From: Methanohalophilus levihalophilus
GTDB taxonomy: Archaea > Halobacteriota > Methanosarcinia > Methanosarcinales > Methanosarcinaceae
Assembly: GCF_017874375.1 (NCBI RefSeq)
Contig: NZ_JAGGLK010000002.1
Location: 62,001-126,000 of the forward strand
Reading direction: 5' to 3'
Length of the DNA stretch: 64,000 nucleotides
The notes under the pieces are model-generated. The model was not told where the DNA came from, did not search any database, and saw only the letters and a list, made by a program, of their open reading frames with translations. A program made the translations under genes and the position numbers. Within the stretch, counting starts at the first letter, position 1; each line of letters begins with the position of its first letter. Below, one piece after another: positions 9,371-19,050 of the stretch.

Positions 9371-11155
9371 TCAACCTGTTCTCTTGAAGAGTTTGGCAAG
9401 TTCATCCATGGTAAGGCTGATAATTGTCGGCCGTCCGTGGGGACATGTAAATGGGTTTTCAGCCTTTTCGAGTTGCTCCAGCAGATTGGTCATCTGCTCA
9501 ATCGTGCATGGAGCTCCGGCCTTAATCGCAGCCCTGCAGGCCATCGTCTTGTACATGTGATCATAAATGTTATTCTTATCCTTGATCCGGCCTGTTGAAA
9601 GAATTTCAGAAACCATGTCCCGGATTCCCGACGGATCCTGAACTTTCCCAAAAACATGTGGTACTGCAGTTATGATGTAAGTATTAGGGCCGAATTCCGA
9701 AAGGGCAAAACCCATCTCTTCAAAGTAAGGTATATACTCCTGCATTATCGCCTTTTCGCGAGGAGTCAAATCAATTGTCAAAGGCTCCAGAAGTTCCTGC
9801 CAGCCACTTGACGCCTTCCTGCGTATCTGCTCATACATTATCCTTTCATGTGCAGCATGCTGATCAATCAGCATAAGCCCGTCTTCGGACTCCACAATTA
9901 TGTAAAGATCATGTACCTGCCCTATGATTTTCATGTCCTTCAAAGCAATACGGATACTTTCAGGAGCTTCGTCCAAAAACGTTCTTTCTGATCTCCTGAT
10001 GCGCTTTTCGGTATCTTTTGCCGATGCCCTGTAAGCAGCTTTGCTTTCTTTCACAACCGGTACAGCAGGACTTTCAGCTTCTATCATCGGTTTCTCAGGG
10101 TTCAAAGGCATCTGGAATTGTGCTTTTTTAGAACTTTTGAGTTTCACTTCGGGAATCAGTTCCTGATTTGCAAGGGCATCTTCCACGGCCCGGGTAAGTT
10201 CATCCATCACATCGGATTCACGACTAAAACGAACATGGCGTTTTGCAGGATGCACATTGACATCCACTTCCTTGAGATTTACACTCACATTGAGAACAGC
10301 AAGTGGCTGTCGTCCTTTAGGAAGAAGTGAATAATATCCCATAAGCACAGCATTGCTCATAGCTGCCGAAGCAATGCTGCGTCCGTTCACGAAAAAGTAC
10401 TGCATATCCTTTCCGGTTCTGCTAATCTCAGGTTTTGAAATGAAACCCGAAACTTTGACAAGTTCTCCTTCATACTTCACCGGAAGCATTGTTTTTGCAA
10501 TATCACTTCCAAGTAACTGTATTATCCTGTCAAATATATCACCTGCCGGCGCACGGAGTATGACCCTACCCTCACTCACCAAAGTAAACGATACATTTGG
10601 ATTGGCAAGTGCCAGACGCATGACAGTATCGGTAATATGGGAAAGCTCAGTTCTTGCACTTTTGAGATACTTGCGTCTTGCAGGTGTGTTATAGAAAAGA
10701 TCTTTTACCACAATTTTTGTTCCGGGGGAAGAACCAATTTCACTAACATCCTCAACAATCCCCCCGGTTACCTGAACCTTCACACCTGAAAGGGCATCGT
10801 GTTTCCTGCTCACAAGTTCAACGTGGGCAACAGCGGCAATTGATGAGAGAGCCTCGCCCCTGAAACCCATGGTCTGGACTTCTTCAATATCCTCAATGTT
10901 CCTTATTTTGCTTGTTGCGTGTTTGTTGAATGCAATTTCGGCATCTTCACGGCTCATGCCTTCACCGTTGTCAAGTACGGACGTTAGTTTCGAACCAGAC
11001 CCCCTCACTTCCACTCGAACATCGGTAGCAGAAGCGTCAATTGAATTTTCGATAAGCTCCTTGACGATCGATGCCGGGCGCTCTATTACCTCTCCTGCGG
11101 CTATTTTATTGATGGTTGCTTCGTCCAGTATATGTATGCGACGATTGTCATCCAT
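9371..11155 (-). CDS. mutL: DNA mismatch repair protein MutL
   Basis: A 594-residue MutL. The N-terminal GHKL ATPase shows ENSIDASATDVRVEV, DNGEGM and GFRGEALSSIAAV, followed by a proline/charge-rich linker. The C-terminal domain carries the endonuclease motif DQHAAHERIMYE (DQHAx2Ex4E) plus ACRAAIKAG and CPHGRPT. It should therefore be a nicking MutL of the type used where MutH is absent. It overlaps the mutS stop by eight bases (11148-11155), giving a mutS-mutL operon. In archaea this pair is restricted to a few groups and is generally regarded as bacterial in origin. Confidence 0.97.
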   Translation of the reverse strand: MDDNRRIHILDEATINKIAAGEVIERPASIVKELIENSIDASATDVRVEVRGSGSKLTSVLDNGEGMSREDAEIAFNKHATSKIRNIEDIEEVQTMGFRGEALSSIAAVAHVELVSRKHDALSGVKVQVTGGIVEDVSEIGSSPGTKIVVKDLFYNTPARRKYLKSARTELSHITDTVMRLALANPNVSFTLVSEGRVILRAPAGDIFDRIIQLLGSDIAKTMLPVKYEGELVKVSGFISKPEISRTGKDMQYFFVNGRSIASAAMSNAVLMGYYSLLPKGRQPLAVLNVSVNLKEVDVNVHPAKRHVRFSRESDVMDELTRAVEDALANQELIPEVKLKSSKKAQFQMPLNPEKPMIEAESPAVPVVKESKAAYRASAKDTEKRIRRSERTFLDEAPESIRIALKDMKIIGQVHDLYIIVESEDGLMLIDQHAAHERIMYEQIRRKASSGWQELLEPLTIDLTPREKAIMQEYIPYFEEMGFALSEFGPNTYIITAVPHVFGKVQDPSGIRDMVSEILSTGRIKDKNNIYDHMYKTMACRAAIKAGAPCTIEQMTNLLEQLEKAENPFTCPHGRPTIISLTMDELAKLFKRTG

Positions 11156-13811
11156 TGAGCTCGTTCTCCTTTATCTTCTTCTGGATTTCATGAAGCTTTG
11201 TAAAAGATTCAATCGGGGTCATGTTATTGAGATCAATATCCCGTATTTCATCAAGTATTTCCATGCTGTAGTCAGGTTCCTGACCGGCATAGGGATCAAA
11301 GAGCAAAACCTGTGTATATTTAGCGGTTGAGCTGCGCCTTTTCTCAGCGGTGTTTTCCTTGCTGATTATACTCTCATTTTCAATATCGTTAAGAATTTCA
11401 AGGGAGCGCTGTGTAACCTTGCGAGGAACTCCTGCAAGCCTGGCAACATGGATACCATAGCTCTTATCCGTAGCACCGGGAACAATCTTGCGCAGGAAAA
11501 CCAATTCATCGCCTTCCTCTTTAACAGCAATATGGTAATTTTTCACCCTTTTGAGCTGGGATGCTATATCCGTAAGCTGGTGGTAGTGGGTTGCAAAAAG
11601 CGATCTTACTCCAACACGTCCCTTGTTATGAATATACTCCACGACTGCCTTGGCAATACTGTAGCCATCATAGGTGCTTGTACCCCTACCGATTTCATCC
11701 AGCAGGACAAGACTTCTTGAGGTTGCATTGTTCAGGATATTGGCAAGCTCTACCATTTCCACCATGAAGGTACTCTGCCCGCTTGCAAGATCGTCGAAGG
11801 CTCCAACCCTTGTGAAAACCCTGTCAACAATCCCGACGGAAGCGTGGGATGCAGGTACAAAGGAACCCGCCTGTGCCATAATTACTATCAGGGCAACCTG
11901 TCGCATGTAGGTAGACTTTCCTGCCATGTTGGGGCCTGTTATCAGGAGGAACTGGCTGTCAGAGCAATCCATCTCAATATCATTGGGTACAAAACCTCCT
12001 TCAACAGAATCCTCAACTACCGGATGCCTTCCCTCACGAACAAGTACTTTGCAATCGTTTGTGATGCTCGGCCGGACATAGTTATTGTTGGCTGCTACCT
12101 CAGCAAGACAAGCAAGCACATCGAGTGTTCCCAGGCATGATGCAGTCTCCTGTAATTCCCGGGAAAAAGAGGCAACATAAGATGATATTTCCGTGAAAAT
12201 CCGGTGCTCCAGAGCAATCATTTTTTCGTCAGCAGATAGTATCTTGCTCTCCCACTCCTTGAGCTGGGGAGTGAAGAATCGCTCGGCATTGGTCATGGTC
12301 TGCTTGCGAATGTAATCTTCAGGAATCTGGGAAATGTTCGTTTTTGTGACCTCTATATAATAGCCTATGACTTTGTTGTATCCAACCTTCAGGGATTTGA
12401 TACCTGTCCTCTCTTTCTCCTGTTGCTGGAAAGATGCAATCCATGATTTTGCATTGCTGGAGACTTCCCTCAGTTCATCCAGTTCGGCATTGTAGCCCCG
12501 CTTGATCACCCCTCCCTCACGGACAGAGAGGGGCGGTTCTTCAACAATTGCACGGTCAATGAGATCAATAAGTTCTTCCCTTGCAGAAAATGAGTTTAAG
12601 GTATCAATTGATTCATGTAATAGAAAACTGTGAGTATCCGAGTCCATTGATTCCAGAATTGGACCTACGGATTGCATGGATTTCTTGAGAGCTACGAGAT
12701 CCCGGGCATTCCCGTTACCGTAAACAACCCTTCCCACCAGCCTTTCTATATCCCTTACATAGGAAAGATGTGAGCGTACATCAAATCGCATCATGGTATT
12801 GCTGCTGAATTCCTCAACCGCATCGAGGCGCCTGTTGATGTCATCTACATCAAGCAATGGTTTGGTAAGCCACTTCAAAAGAGTCCTGCTGCCCATGGGA
12901 GTAGAGGTTTCGTCCAGCACTTTCAGCAATGTTGCTTCCTTGCCATCTCCTCTCACATTTCTTACAACCTCAAGGTTTCTCAGGGTGATTGAATCCAGAA
13001 CCATGTACTCAGAGCTTGAATATGTCTTGAGTGTCTGGACATGACCCAATTCCCGCATCTGCGTCTCTGTTGCATATTCAAGGGCTGCAGCAGCTGATGA
13101 AATTGCTGCGGGAAGATTGTCACAACCCATGCCTTCCAGCGTCTTGACGCCGAAGTGATCCATCAGTTTTTGCCTTCCGATTTCAGTATCAAAAGCTTCT
13201 GAGACAAACTCATGGACAATGAGATTCAGTTCCTCAAGTCGCCGAACAAGCTTTGTCTCCTCCATTAGACTTGTGGGAAGAATCAGTTCTGCTGGATGCA
13301 TACGCGATATTTCGGCTGCAACACCATCGTAAGGAAAATCATCCTGTATACTGGTGGTCAGGAATTCCCCGGTAGATACGTCAAGGAAGGATATCCCGAA
13401 GTTATCCTTTTCCTGTGACATTGCCATGAGGTAATTATTGGCAGAATCAGTAAGAATAGAAGAATCAATAGCAGTTCCGGGGGTTACAACACGGACAACT
13501 CCCCGCTTTACAACACCTTTTGCTTTCTTGGGGTCTTCGAGTTGTTCGCAAATGGCTACCTTGTAGCCTTTTTTCACAAGGCGGGGAAGATAATTGTCAA
13601 TTGCATGATAGGGGATGCCTGCAAGAGGCATTTTTGAGCCGTCTTTTCCTTTTCCCCTGCTGGTAAGAGTAATCTCAAGCTCCCGGGAAATTGTTTTCGC
13701 ATCCTCACCGAAGGACTCGTAAAAATCGCCCATCCTGAAAAAAATCAGGGCATCAGGATGCTCTTTTTTTGCACTGTAGTACTGCTCCATAGCAGGCGTT
13801 AGTTTGCTCAT
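11148..13811 (-). CDS. mutS: DNA mismatch repair protein MutS (MutS1)
   Basis: An 887-residue mismatch-recognition ATPase. The N-terminal mismatch-binding domain has the Phe-x-Glu motif in FFRMGDFYESFGEDA. Connector, core and clamp domains follow. The C-terminal ATPase has Walker A GPNMAGKSTYMRQ, Walker B LVLLDEIGRGTSTYDG and the signature FATHYHQL. Length and motifs identify mismatch-repair MutS1 rather than MutS2 or MutS5. The start ATG at 13811 has GGAG in front of it. It is first gene of mutS-mutL. Confidence 0.97.
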   Translation of the reverse strand: MSKLTPAMEQYYSAKKEHPDALIFFRMGDFYESFGEDAKTISRELEITLTSRGKGKDGSKMPLAGIPYHAIDNYLPRLVKKGYKVAICEQLEDPKKAKGVVKRGVVRVVTPGTAIDSSILTDSANNYLMAMSQEKDNFGISFLDVSTGEFLTTSIQDDFPYDGVAAEISRMHPAELILPTSLMEETKLVRRLEELNLIVHEFVSEAFDTEIGRQKLMDHFGVKTLEGMGCDNLPAAISSAAAALEYATETQMRELGHVQTLKTYSSSEYMVLDSITLRNLEVVRNVRGDGKEATLLKVLDETSTPMGSRTLLKWLTKPLLDVDDINRRLDAVEEFSSNTMMRFDVRSHLSYVRDIERLVGRVVYGNGNARDLVALKKSMQSVGPILESMDSDTHSFLLHESIDTLNSFSAREELIDLIDRAIVEEPPLSVREGGVIKRGYNAELDELREVSSNAKSWIASFQQQEKERTGIKSLKVGYNKVIGYYIEVTKTNISQIPEDYIRKQTMTNAERFFTPQLKEWESKILSADEKMIALEHRIFTEISSYVASFSRELQETASCLGTLDVLACLAEVAANNNYVRPSITNDCKVLVREGRHPVVEDSVEGGFVPNDIEMDCSDSQFLLITGPNMAGKSTYMRQVALIVIMAQAGSFVPASHASVGIVDRVFTRVGAFDDLASGQSTFMVEMVELANILNNATSRSLVLLDEIGRGTSTYDGYSIAKAVVEYIHNKGRVGVRSLFATHYHQLTDIASQLKRVKNYHIAVKEEGDELVFLRKIVPGATDKSYGIHVARLAGVPRKVTQRSLEILNDIENESIISKENTAEKRRSSTAKYTQVLLFDPYAGQEPDYSMEILDEIRDIDLNNMTPIESFTKLHEIQKKIKENELNG

Positions 13812-13959
13812 TCTTACTCCGCACTGAATAGGTCTGGTGAATTTATCTGTTTGTTGGTATTTTTGTGTTTGGATTGCAAAAAATACCTATAACACAGTTC
13901 TCAGAAAAATATAGTCACATGTTCAAATCTGTTAAATAGTACAATCCTAATTTCTATCT

Positions 13960-14448
13960 ATGACCAATGACGTAGATGCTACACAAAGCACTGCTGAAAA
14001 ATACCTTGAAAACAGACTTGAACAATACAGATCATGGTATGATAATAAAGCCGTGAAGATGAAGAGAAGATATCAGTTTACTCAGGCTCTGGCAGCAATT
14101 GGGGCGGTTCTGGTTCCTGTTGTCAACAATATATCTTTCGAAGCATCAATTGGAAACTTAAATCTGGATTATGCAAGAGTGTCTGTAACAGTTATTGGAA
14201 TTCTGGTAGCCCTCGCAATTGCTCTTGAAGGTGTTTTCCACTACAGGGAACAATGGAAAAATTACCGTTCAACAGAGCAATATCTGGAAACACAGAAACA
14301 ACTGTTTGTTCATAGAATTGGGGATTATTCTGATCTTGCTGATACAGATGCTTTCAAGCTTCTGGTGAACCGCATTGAGGGAGCTATCGCGGAAGAGAAT
14401 GCAGTAACTTTGAACATACTGACAAGGGTTGAATCCAATAACGGATAA
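13960..14448 (+). CDS. DUF4231-like small membrane protein
   Basis: A 162-residue protein with an N-terminal amphipathic part (about 10-45), two hydrophobic segments (about 45-65 and 78-98) and a soluble helical C-terminus. The pattern YLENRLEQYRSWYDNKA and EGVFHYREQWKNYRSTEQYL resembles the DUF4231 family, whose function is unknown although some members sit near nucleotide-sensing defence effectors. No partner is visible here. A TATA-like TTAAATAG at 13932-13939 lies about 25 bases before the ATG, which suggests a leaderless message. Confidence 0.75.
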   Translation: MTNDVDATQSTAEKYLENRLEQYRSWYDNKAVKMKRRYQFTQALAAIGAVLVPVVNNISFEASIGNLNLDYARVSVTVIGILVALAIALEGVFHYREQWKNYRSTEQYLETQKQLFVHRIGDYSDLADTDAFKLLVNRIEGAIAEENAVTLNILTRVESNNG

Positions 14449-14477
14449 TACAAACAAAATTAGAAAGCAATATTTTC

Positions 14478-14594
14478 AAAAACGGAGGAGGGGAGAGGGG
14501 ATGGAAATGATCCCCCACTCCGAATACACCAGGCGCCCCACGCCTGTTCGTATTACTACGAATAAGGTGTTAACGTTTATTCCTTAAATAGTTA
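14478..14594 (-). ncRNA. Possible structured RNA between convergent genes
   Basis: The stretch folds into nested helices. AAACG (14480-14484) pairs with CGTTT (14574-14578), and ACACC (14526-14530) pairs with GGTGT (14566-14570). CAGGCG/CGCCTG (14530-14546) and TTCGTA/TACGAA (14547-14562) form two hairpins, and GGGGAT/ATCCCC with GGAG/CTCC forms a third (about 14490-14521). On the minus strand a TATA-like TTTTATAAAATC (14615-14625) predicts a start near 14594, and TTTTT follows the fold at its far end. Strand is uncertain because the fold is nearly symmetric. It matches no RNA family I know. Confidence 0.4.
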
Positions 14595-14650
14595 ACTATT
14601 GGTTATTGCTAGTGATTTTATAAAAATGAAATAGATAGAACAGATTGTAC

Positions 14651-14692
14651 AGTAAAAACAAAAAAGAGGTGGAGCCAAATCGAAGACTCCAC
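14651..14692 (-). terminator. Terminator after the alpha-2-macroglobulin gene
   Basis: On the minus strand, hairpin GTGGAG/CTCCAC (14669-14692) is followed by a T-rich run interrupted by one G (14654-14665). It lies 16 bases past the stop of the macroglobulin gene and is well placed to end its transcript. Confidence 0.6.
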
Positions 14693-14707
14693 TTTCCCAA
14701 GGAAATA

Positions 14708-17700
14708 TCACGTCACAACAATGTCCATTCCTTTTGCTTCAGCCCTGACCTCAGGATTATAGTATGAGTAAGCACTGCTTTCCTGCACCATGGCCTTTAC
14801 CGGGAACTTAGCCCTCATCTGCAGGGAGAAATCCATTCTTTCTCCGGGACTCATCTCGTCGATATAGAGCACAACTTTACGACCCGCTATTTCATAACGA
14901 GTAATGGTTCCATCTTCCTTGAGTGCTTCAAGGCTTGAAGATACCGGTGTGAAGCCTGTGGGTACTGCAATATCAACTATCATCATACCGCTGGACTCAA
15001 CAACACCCCGGATTCCCGGAAGCCCGTTGTACTTCAGGCGAACATCAACTGTTACAATATCATCAACTGCCACATCCGTGGAATCGTATTCCACATCCAG
15101 TTCGATTTCCTCATACTCAATTACCTCGGGGAGGATTACATTGAAACGCCTGACAAGCTGGTAATTAACCTCCCCGCTTCCGGTAAGACTCAATTCCAAT
15201 CTTTCCGTTCCTTCAGGAATCTCAATGACATTCACAACATCATAGTTCTCGGAAGTGATCCTTATACTCTTGATTTCCTCCCCATCACCACTGACAGTTA
15301 TGGTGGCATCCACATCCTTGCCAGCTGAAGCTGCTGCAGTCATCAATGCCCTGAAAGCCATCACGGTATCCTGAGTACTGGAAAATCCTCCATTGGAATT
15401 GCGCTGTGCAGCTATCCATTTCAGGGAAGAGCTTGCACGTGGATCATTTACTTCAATGAGTGCAAGAGTGGCGTAAGCTGTTGTTTCAACGTTCTTGCTT
15501 GAAACCGGATATATGCCATATCCCCCATATTCATAGGGTTCCGGAATTACGTCGTCGTATCCCCAGTACATACCATTCTCGTCTTCCTTTGCAAGTTCCA
15601 GAAGCATGTTCCTTGCATCATCTGCCCTCTCACTTCCCAGTTTTTCAAGTGCAAGAGTGCTGATGGCAAGAGCATATGGGTCATCCTGGGAGTCAAGATT
15701 GTCCTCAAGATAAATGCGTGCACCGTCCATTACTTCAGGAGTTGCAAAACCGTATTCATCGAGTGCAAGAGCGATATAGGCTGTCAGTGCGTAGGTCCCG
15801 CTGACTCCACCCATCATATCCTGATGGATTACAAAACCAACAGACTCCCAAGAACCATCTTCTTTCTGGTGTGATCCTATCCAGTCAGCCGTGTCCCTGA
15901 GAACATTCTCATCAATGGTTGTGAGATCCCGTGCCCCGCTAAACTGTGAAAGCACAAAAGCGGAAAGCCAAAGGCTTCCTTCAGGATCACTTTCCCCGAA
16001 TGCAGAGAATGATCCGTCTGTACGCTGGAAAGTCAGTTCCCTCTGGTAACCAGTTGTGATGAAGGTCAGTGCCTTTGCCTGCAACTCGGGATTTTGCTGG
16101 TTGGTTGCCTTGAGATACCTTAATACTTCAACATCCGTGGAGAACAGCATCATATTCTGCTCACCGCATCCGTATGGCATACCAAGCAGGTCATCGACTC
16201 CGCTGATACTCTGGGCCACAATGCTCGGGGTGAAACTCACAAGTACTTTCTCGGAATCCGGGACAATAACTTCCGGAAGTGTGGCATCCAGTTCAACACT
16301 GCCGTTCTTCAGGATACCATTGTTCACAATTTCCCTTGTGGCACCTTCTGCTTCAACAATCACAGTCTTGCGTATTGCATCGGCTTTCTCGGTGGTCTGG
16401 CCGGTCAGTTCGACTTCCTGAACACCAACTTCCGTTGGTCGGATTGTAAAGCTTGCAGATGTCACACTGTTGGCATCCACACTTACCTCAACCACATCCT
16501 CGCCCACAAGTTCAAACCAGTCTGCACCACTCAAGGTCAGTTTCACATCCTGCGGATTGTCAAGATAGTTGTAAACCTGCACCTGAACAGGGAACTCCTC
16601 ACCCCTGATTACAGCATACGGGAGATCAGGATCAATGAAGAAATCCTGGAATACGGTTAATCCGGTCTCGGATATGCCTATACCCTCCGGACTGGAAGAT
16701 ACCGCATGCAATCTCCATGTTGTAATGGAATCGGGCGCGATAAGGTCGAGGTTTGCCTTACCACTATCGTCAGTTATGATATCAGGCATCCAGACCCATG
16801 TCTCGGGGAAGAACTGCCTCACTCTCTGGACTTCTGCGAGTTCTCCGCCTGTACCGTCATCTGCTGCCGAAGGTTCCATTGGTACTTCCATTTCAGCTTC
16901 TTCCTCGACTTCTACTGCATCGAGAGCCATTTCAAAGCCGGCAAATTCCTGGACTTCCCAGACATTTCTCTGGTTCTGGGGAATTTCCAGACTGCCCGAT
17001 GCCAGCACAATCATGCCTGCATCGTCAATAACATCATAAGCTGATTCCTGATAACCCCATGAAGGATGTGCCTCCACCTGGGGTTCCATGAAGCGGATTT
17101 CAAGTTCGTCGAACACCTGTTTCAGGTTGAGCCTGCCTTGACTCAATGCAAAGACAGATTCGTCCACAATGGACACCCCGATCATTGATTTGGTTCCTGC
17201 GTCAAGCTCAACGAGGACATCAGCTCCGGGTTCAACAATCTCCCTGTCAAAGCTTGAAGAAAGGTCCACCTGTGAACTGAATCTCACATCAAAGGGTAGG
17301 CTGTCAGCGGAGACTTCGTTGTTCGGATTTATCATATAGGCAACCACTTTCGCAGAAGGACTCATCTGCGGTGTTATCGGGATGTTTATCTGGGACTCGT
17401 CACTTGTGGCAGAATATACTGTCCTGCCGTTGGCGAAAACATCATAGAACACTGTACCCTTGTTGGTTGAGTAAACCTTGAAGGAAATTGTGTCACCAAC
17501 TTCGGGTACACCATCTGTCACCTGGCTTATGTGCAGGAAACTGGCGCTTGGTGAATAAGCTGCCGTCAGGGAACTGAAGACATCTATGCCTTCTGATTCT
17601 GCACGAAGTTCAAGGCTGGTGGTATCCACGGGGATGTCAAATGTCAGCAATGCAACCCCATTTTCCGTGGCAACGGTTTCCTCCTGAGTTGTTCTCTCAT

Positions 17701-18910
17701 ACCTTTCATCATAGATATCTGCGGAAATCGTCACTTCCTGCTCCAGTGGCTGTCCTCCGGGGTCTTTTGTAACTATGAGAACCTGCAAGGGCATTCCCGG
17801 TTTGATGGAATCGGATTCGGGTATCATCTGCAGTACAACCGGATGCTGTGCAATGGTCAGCAGCTCAGTGGTTTCCTCAACATTACCACCTGTGTCGGTA
17901 ACGGTTACATTGAGCATGACACTGCCCTGTCCGGCGGCACCGAAGGTACCTGCTACGTATTCCACAGGATCGAGTTCGAATTCAACAAATCCGTCTTCAA
18001 GATTGCCTGAGTAGGTGGTGTATTCTTCCCAAACACCCACGTATCTCATGGCTTCTATCTCGACTGTACCCTCAACGTCCTTGCCGAAGAAGTATTCTGC
18101 AGAAACGACTCCCGTAATCGGATCGTCCACAAGGAACCAATTCTTTTCCGTGGATAATTCCAGATCGAACTTTGGGAGAACATATTGCTCCACCCTGATA
18201 TCCACCTCGGACATCGAAGTTCCGGATGTTGCCTTTACCTTCCATGTTCCCAGATTCAGTTCGGAAGCCAGTGGCAGGTCGAAGTATGCAACTCCGTATT
18301 CATTGGTGGTAAGTTCATCCTTGAATATCCTCACGCCTTTTGCATCGGAAATTTCGACCTCTGTGTCCTGAACCACCGGAACAAGGTTGTTGTTCAGGCA
18401 AAGCAGGCGAACGTGTATGGTCTGCCCGGGCTTGTAAATCGGTTTGTCAGTCTCAATGAAAATGGGATTGTTCTGGATTACCTGTATAGTCGTTGTGAAA
18501 CCAGAATCCGCACCAACAGGTGTTGCAGTCAGGGTGTAGCTGCCTTCCTCAATGTCAGGCACATCGAACTTTGCAACAGTGTTTCCTGCATCGGATGTTG
18601 ATGCCTTGACCAGTGGAATAATCTCACCGGCTGCATCGGTCAGTGTGTATTCAAAGCACCTGCTCACCGACTCCTCATCGAGGAAAGCGGACATGGTCAC
18701 AGAGCTTTCCCCGCCTGAGAACATCATTTTTGGAACCAGCAGGAGATATTCATCTTCTGTTGAGTAAGTGCCTCCTTCCTCACAGGAAAGAGCTTCATTT
18801 GCAGGAGGGAAATCACCCTCCCCATCTGGACCGATGCATCCTGCTGCGAAGATGCCTGATAATATTAACAACACAAGGAAAGAACCCTGTACAACCCCTA
18901 TGGATCTCAT
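14708..18910 (-). CDS. Alpha-2-macroglobulin/complement-like thioester lipoprotein
   Basis: A 1400-residue secreted protein. The N-terminus has a lipoprotein signal (hydrophobic stretch, lipobox LSGIFAAGC), so it should be anchored on the outer face of the membrane. Several macroglobulin-type beta domains follow, with typical stretches such as ETDKPIYKPGQTIHVRLL. A variable acidic segment near 640-730 could be a bait region. The thioester motif GCGEQNM has its Cys at about residue 915 (codon 16166-16168). An alpha-toroid domain then contains IHQDMMGG with its His at about 1029, and the end resembles a receptor-binding domain. The GTG at 18919 is an alternative start. It is monocistronic. It probably traps attacking proteases or tags surfaces covalently; the target is unknown. 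Confidence 0.93.
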   Translation of the reverse strand: MRSIGVVQGSFLVLLILSGIFAAGCIGPDGEGDFPPANEALSCEEGGTYSTEDEYLLLVPKMMFSGGESSVTMSAFLDEESVSRCFEYTLTDAAGEIIPLVKASTSDAGNTVAKFDVPDIEEGSYTLTATPVGADSGFTTTIQVIQNNPIFIETDKPIYKPGQTIHVRLLCLNNNLVPVVQDTEVEISDAKGVRIFKDELTTNEYGVAYFDLPLASELNLGTWKVKATSGTSMSEVDIRVEQYVLPKFDLELSTEKNWFLVDDPITGVVSAEYFFGKDVEGTVEIEAMRYVGVWEEYTTYSGNLEDGFVEFELDPVEYVAGTFGAAGQGSVMLNVTVTDTGGNVEETTELLTIAQHPVVLQMIPESDSIKPGMPLQVLIVTKDPGGQPLEQEVTISADIYDERYERTTQEETVATENGVALLTFDIPVDTTSLELRAESEGIDVFSSLTAAYSPSASFLHISQVTDGVPEVGDTISFKVYSTNKGTVFYDVFANGRTVYSATSDESQINIPITPQMSPSAKVVAYMINPNNEVSADSLPFDVRFSSQVDLSSSFDREIVEPGADVLVELDAGTKSMIGVSIVDESVFALSQGRLNLKQVFDELEIRFMEPQVEAHPSWGYQESAYDVIDDAGMIVLASGSLEIPQNQRNVWEVQEFAGFEMALDAVEVEEEAEMEVPMEPSAADDGTGGELAEVQRVRQFFPETWVWMPDIITDDSGKANLDLIAPDSITTWRLHAVSSSPEGIGISETGLTVFQDFFIDPDLPYAVIRGEEFPVQVQVYNYLDNPQDVKLTLSGADWFELVGEDVVEVSVDANSVTSASFTIRPTEVGVQEVELTGQTTEKADAIRKTVIVEAEGATREIVNNGILKNGSVELDATLPEVIVPDSEKVLVSFTPSIVAQSISGVDDLLGMPYGCGEQNMMLFSTDVEVLRYLKATNQQNPELQAKALTFITTGYQRELTFQRTDGSFSAFGESDPEGSLWLSAFVLSQFSGARDLTTIDENVLRDTADWIGSHQKEDGSWESVGFVIHQDMMGGVSGTYALTAYIALALDEYGFATPEVMDGARIYLEDNLDSQDDPYALAISTLALEKLGSERADDARNMLLELAKEDENGMYWGYDDVIPEPYEYGGYGIYPVSSKNVETTAYATLALIEVNDPRASSSLKWIAAQRNSNGGFSSTQDTVMAFRALMTAAASAGKDVDATITVSGDGEEIKSIRITSENYDVVNVIEIPEGTERLELSLTGSGEVNYQLVRRFNVILPEVIEYEEIELDVEYDSTDVAVDDIVTVDVRLKYNGLPGIRGVVESSGMMIVDIAVPTGFTPVSSSLEALKEDGTITRYEIAGRKVVLYIDEMSPGERMDFSLQMRAKFPVKAMVQESSAYSYYNPEVRAEAKGMDIVVT

Positions 18911-18946
18911 TTTTAACACTACCCGATTGATTTGATTTTTGAATAA

Positions 18947-18990
18947 GGAAAAGATCGTAACTATTGGGTATAAACTTAGCTTAAGCTACA
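18947..18990 (-). promoter_or_regulatory. Macroglobulin gene promoter with palindrome
   Basis: A minus-strand TATA-like GTTTATACC (about 18968-18976) predicts transcription from near 18948. Directly upstream is the perfect 12-bp palindrome TAGCTTAAGCTA (18977-18988). Its position against the TATA box suggests a regulator site, but no regulator can be named. Confidence 0.4.
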
Positions 18991-19050
18991 AAATTGTTCG
19001 AAGCTATAACTATTAAAAAAAAGGAAAGGCCAGTTTTCTATCGGTATAGA

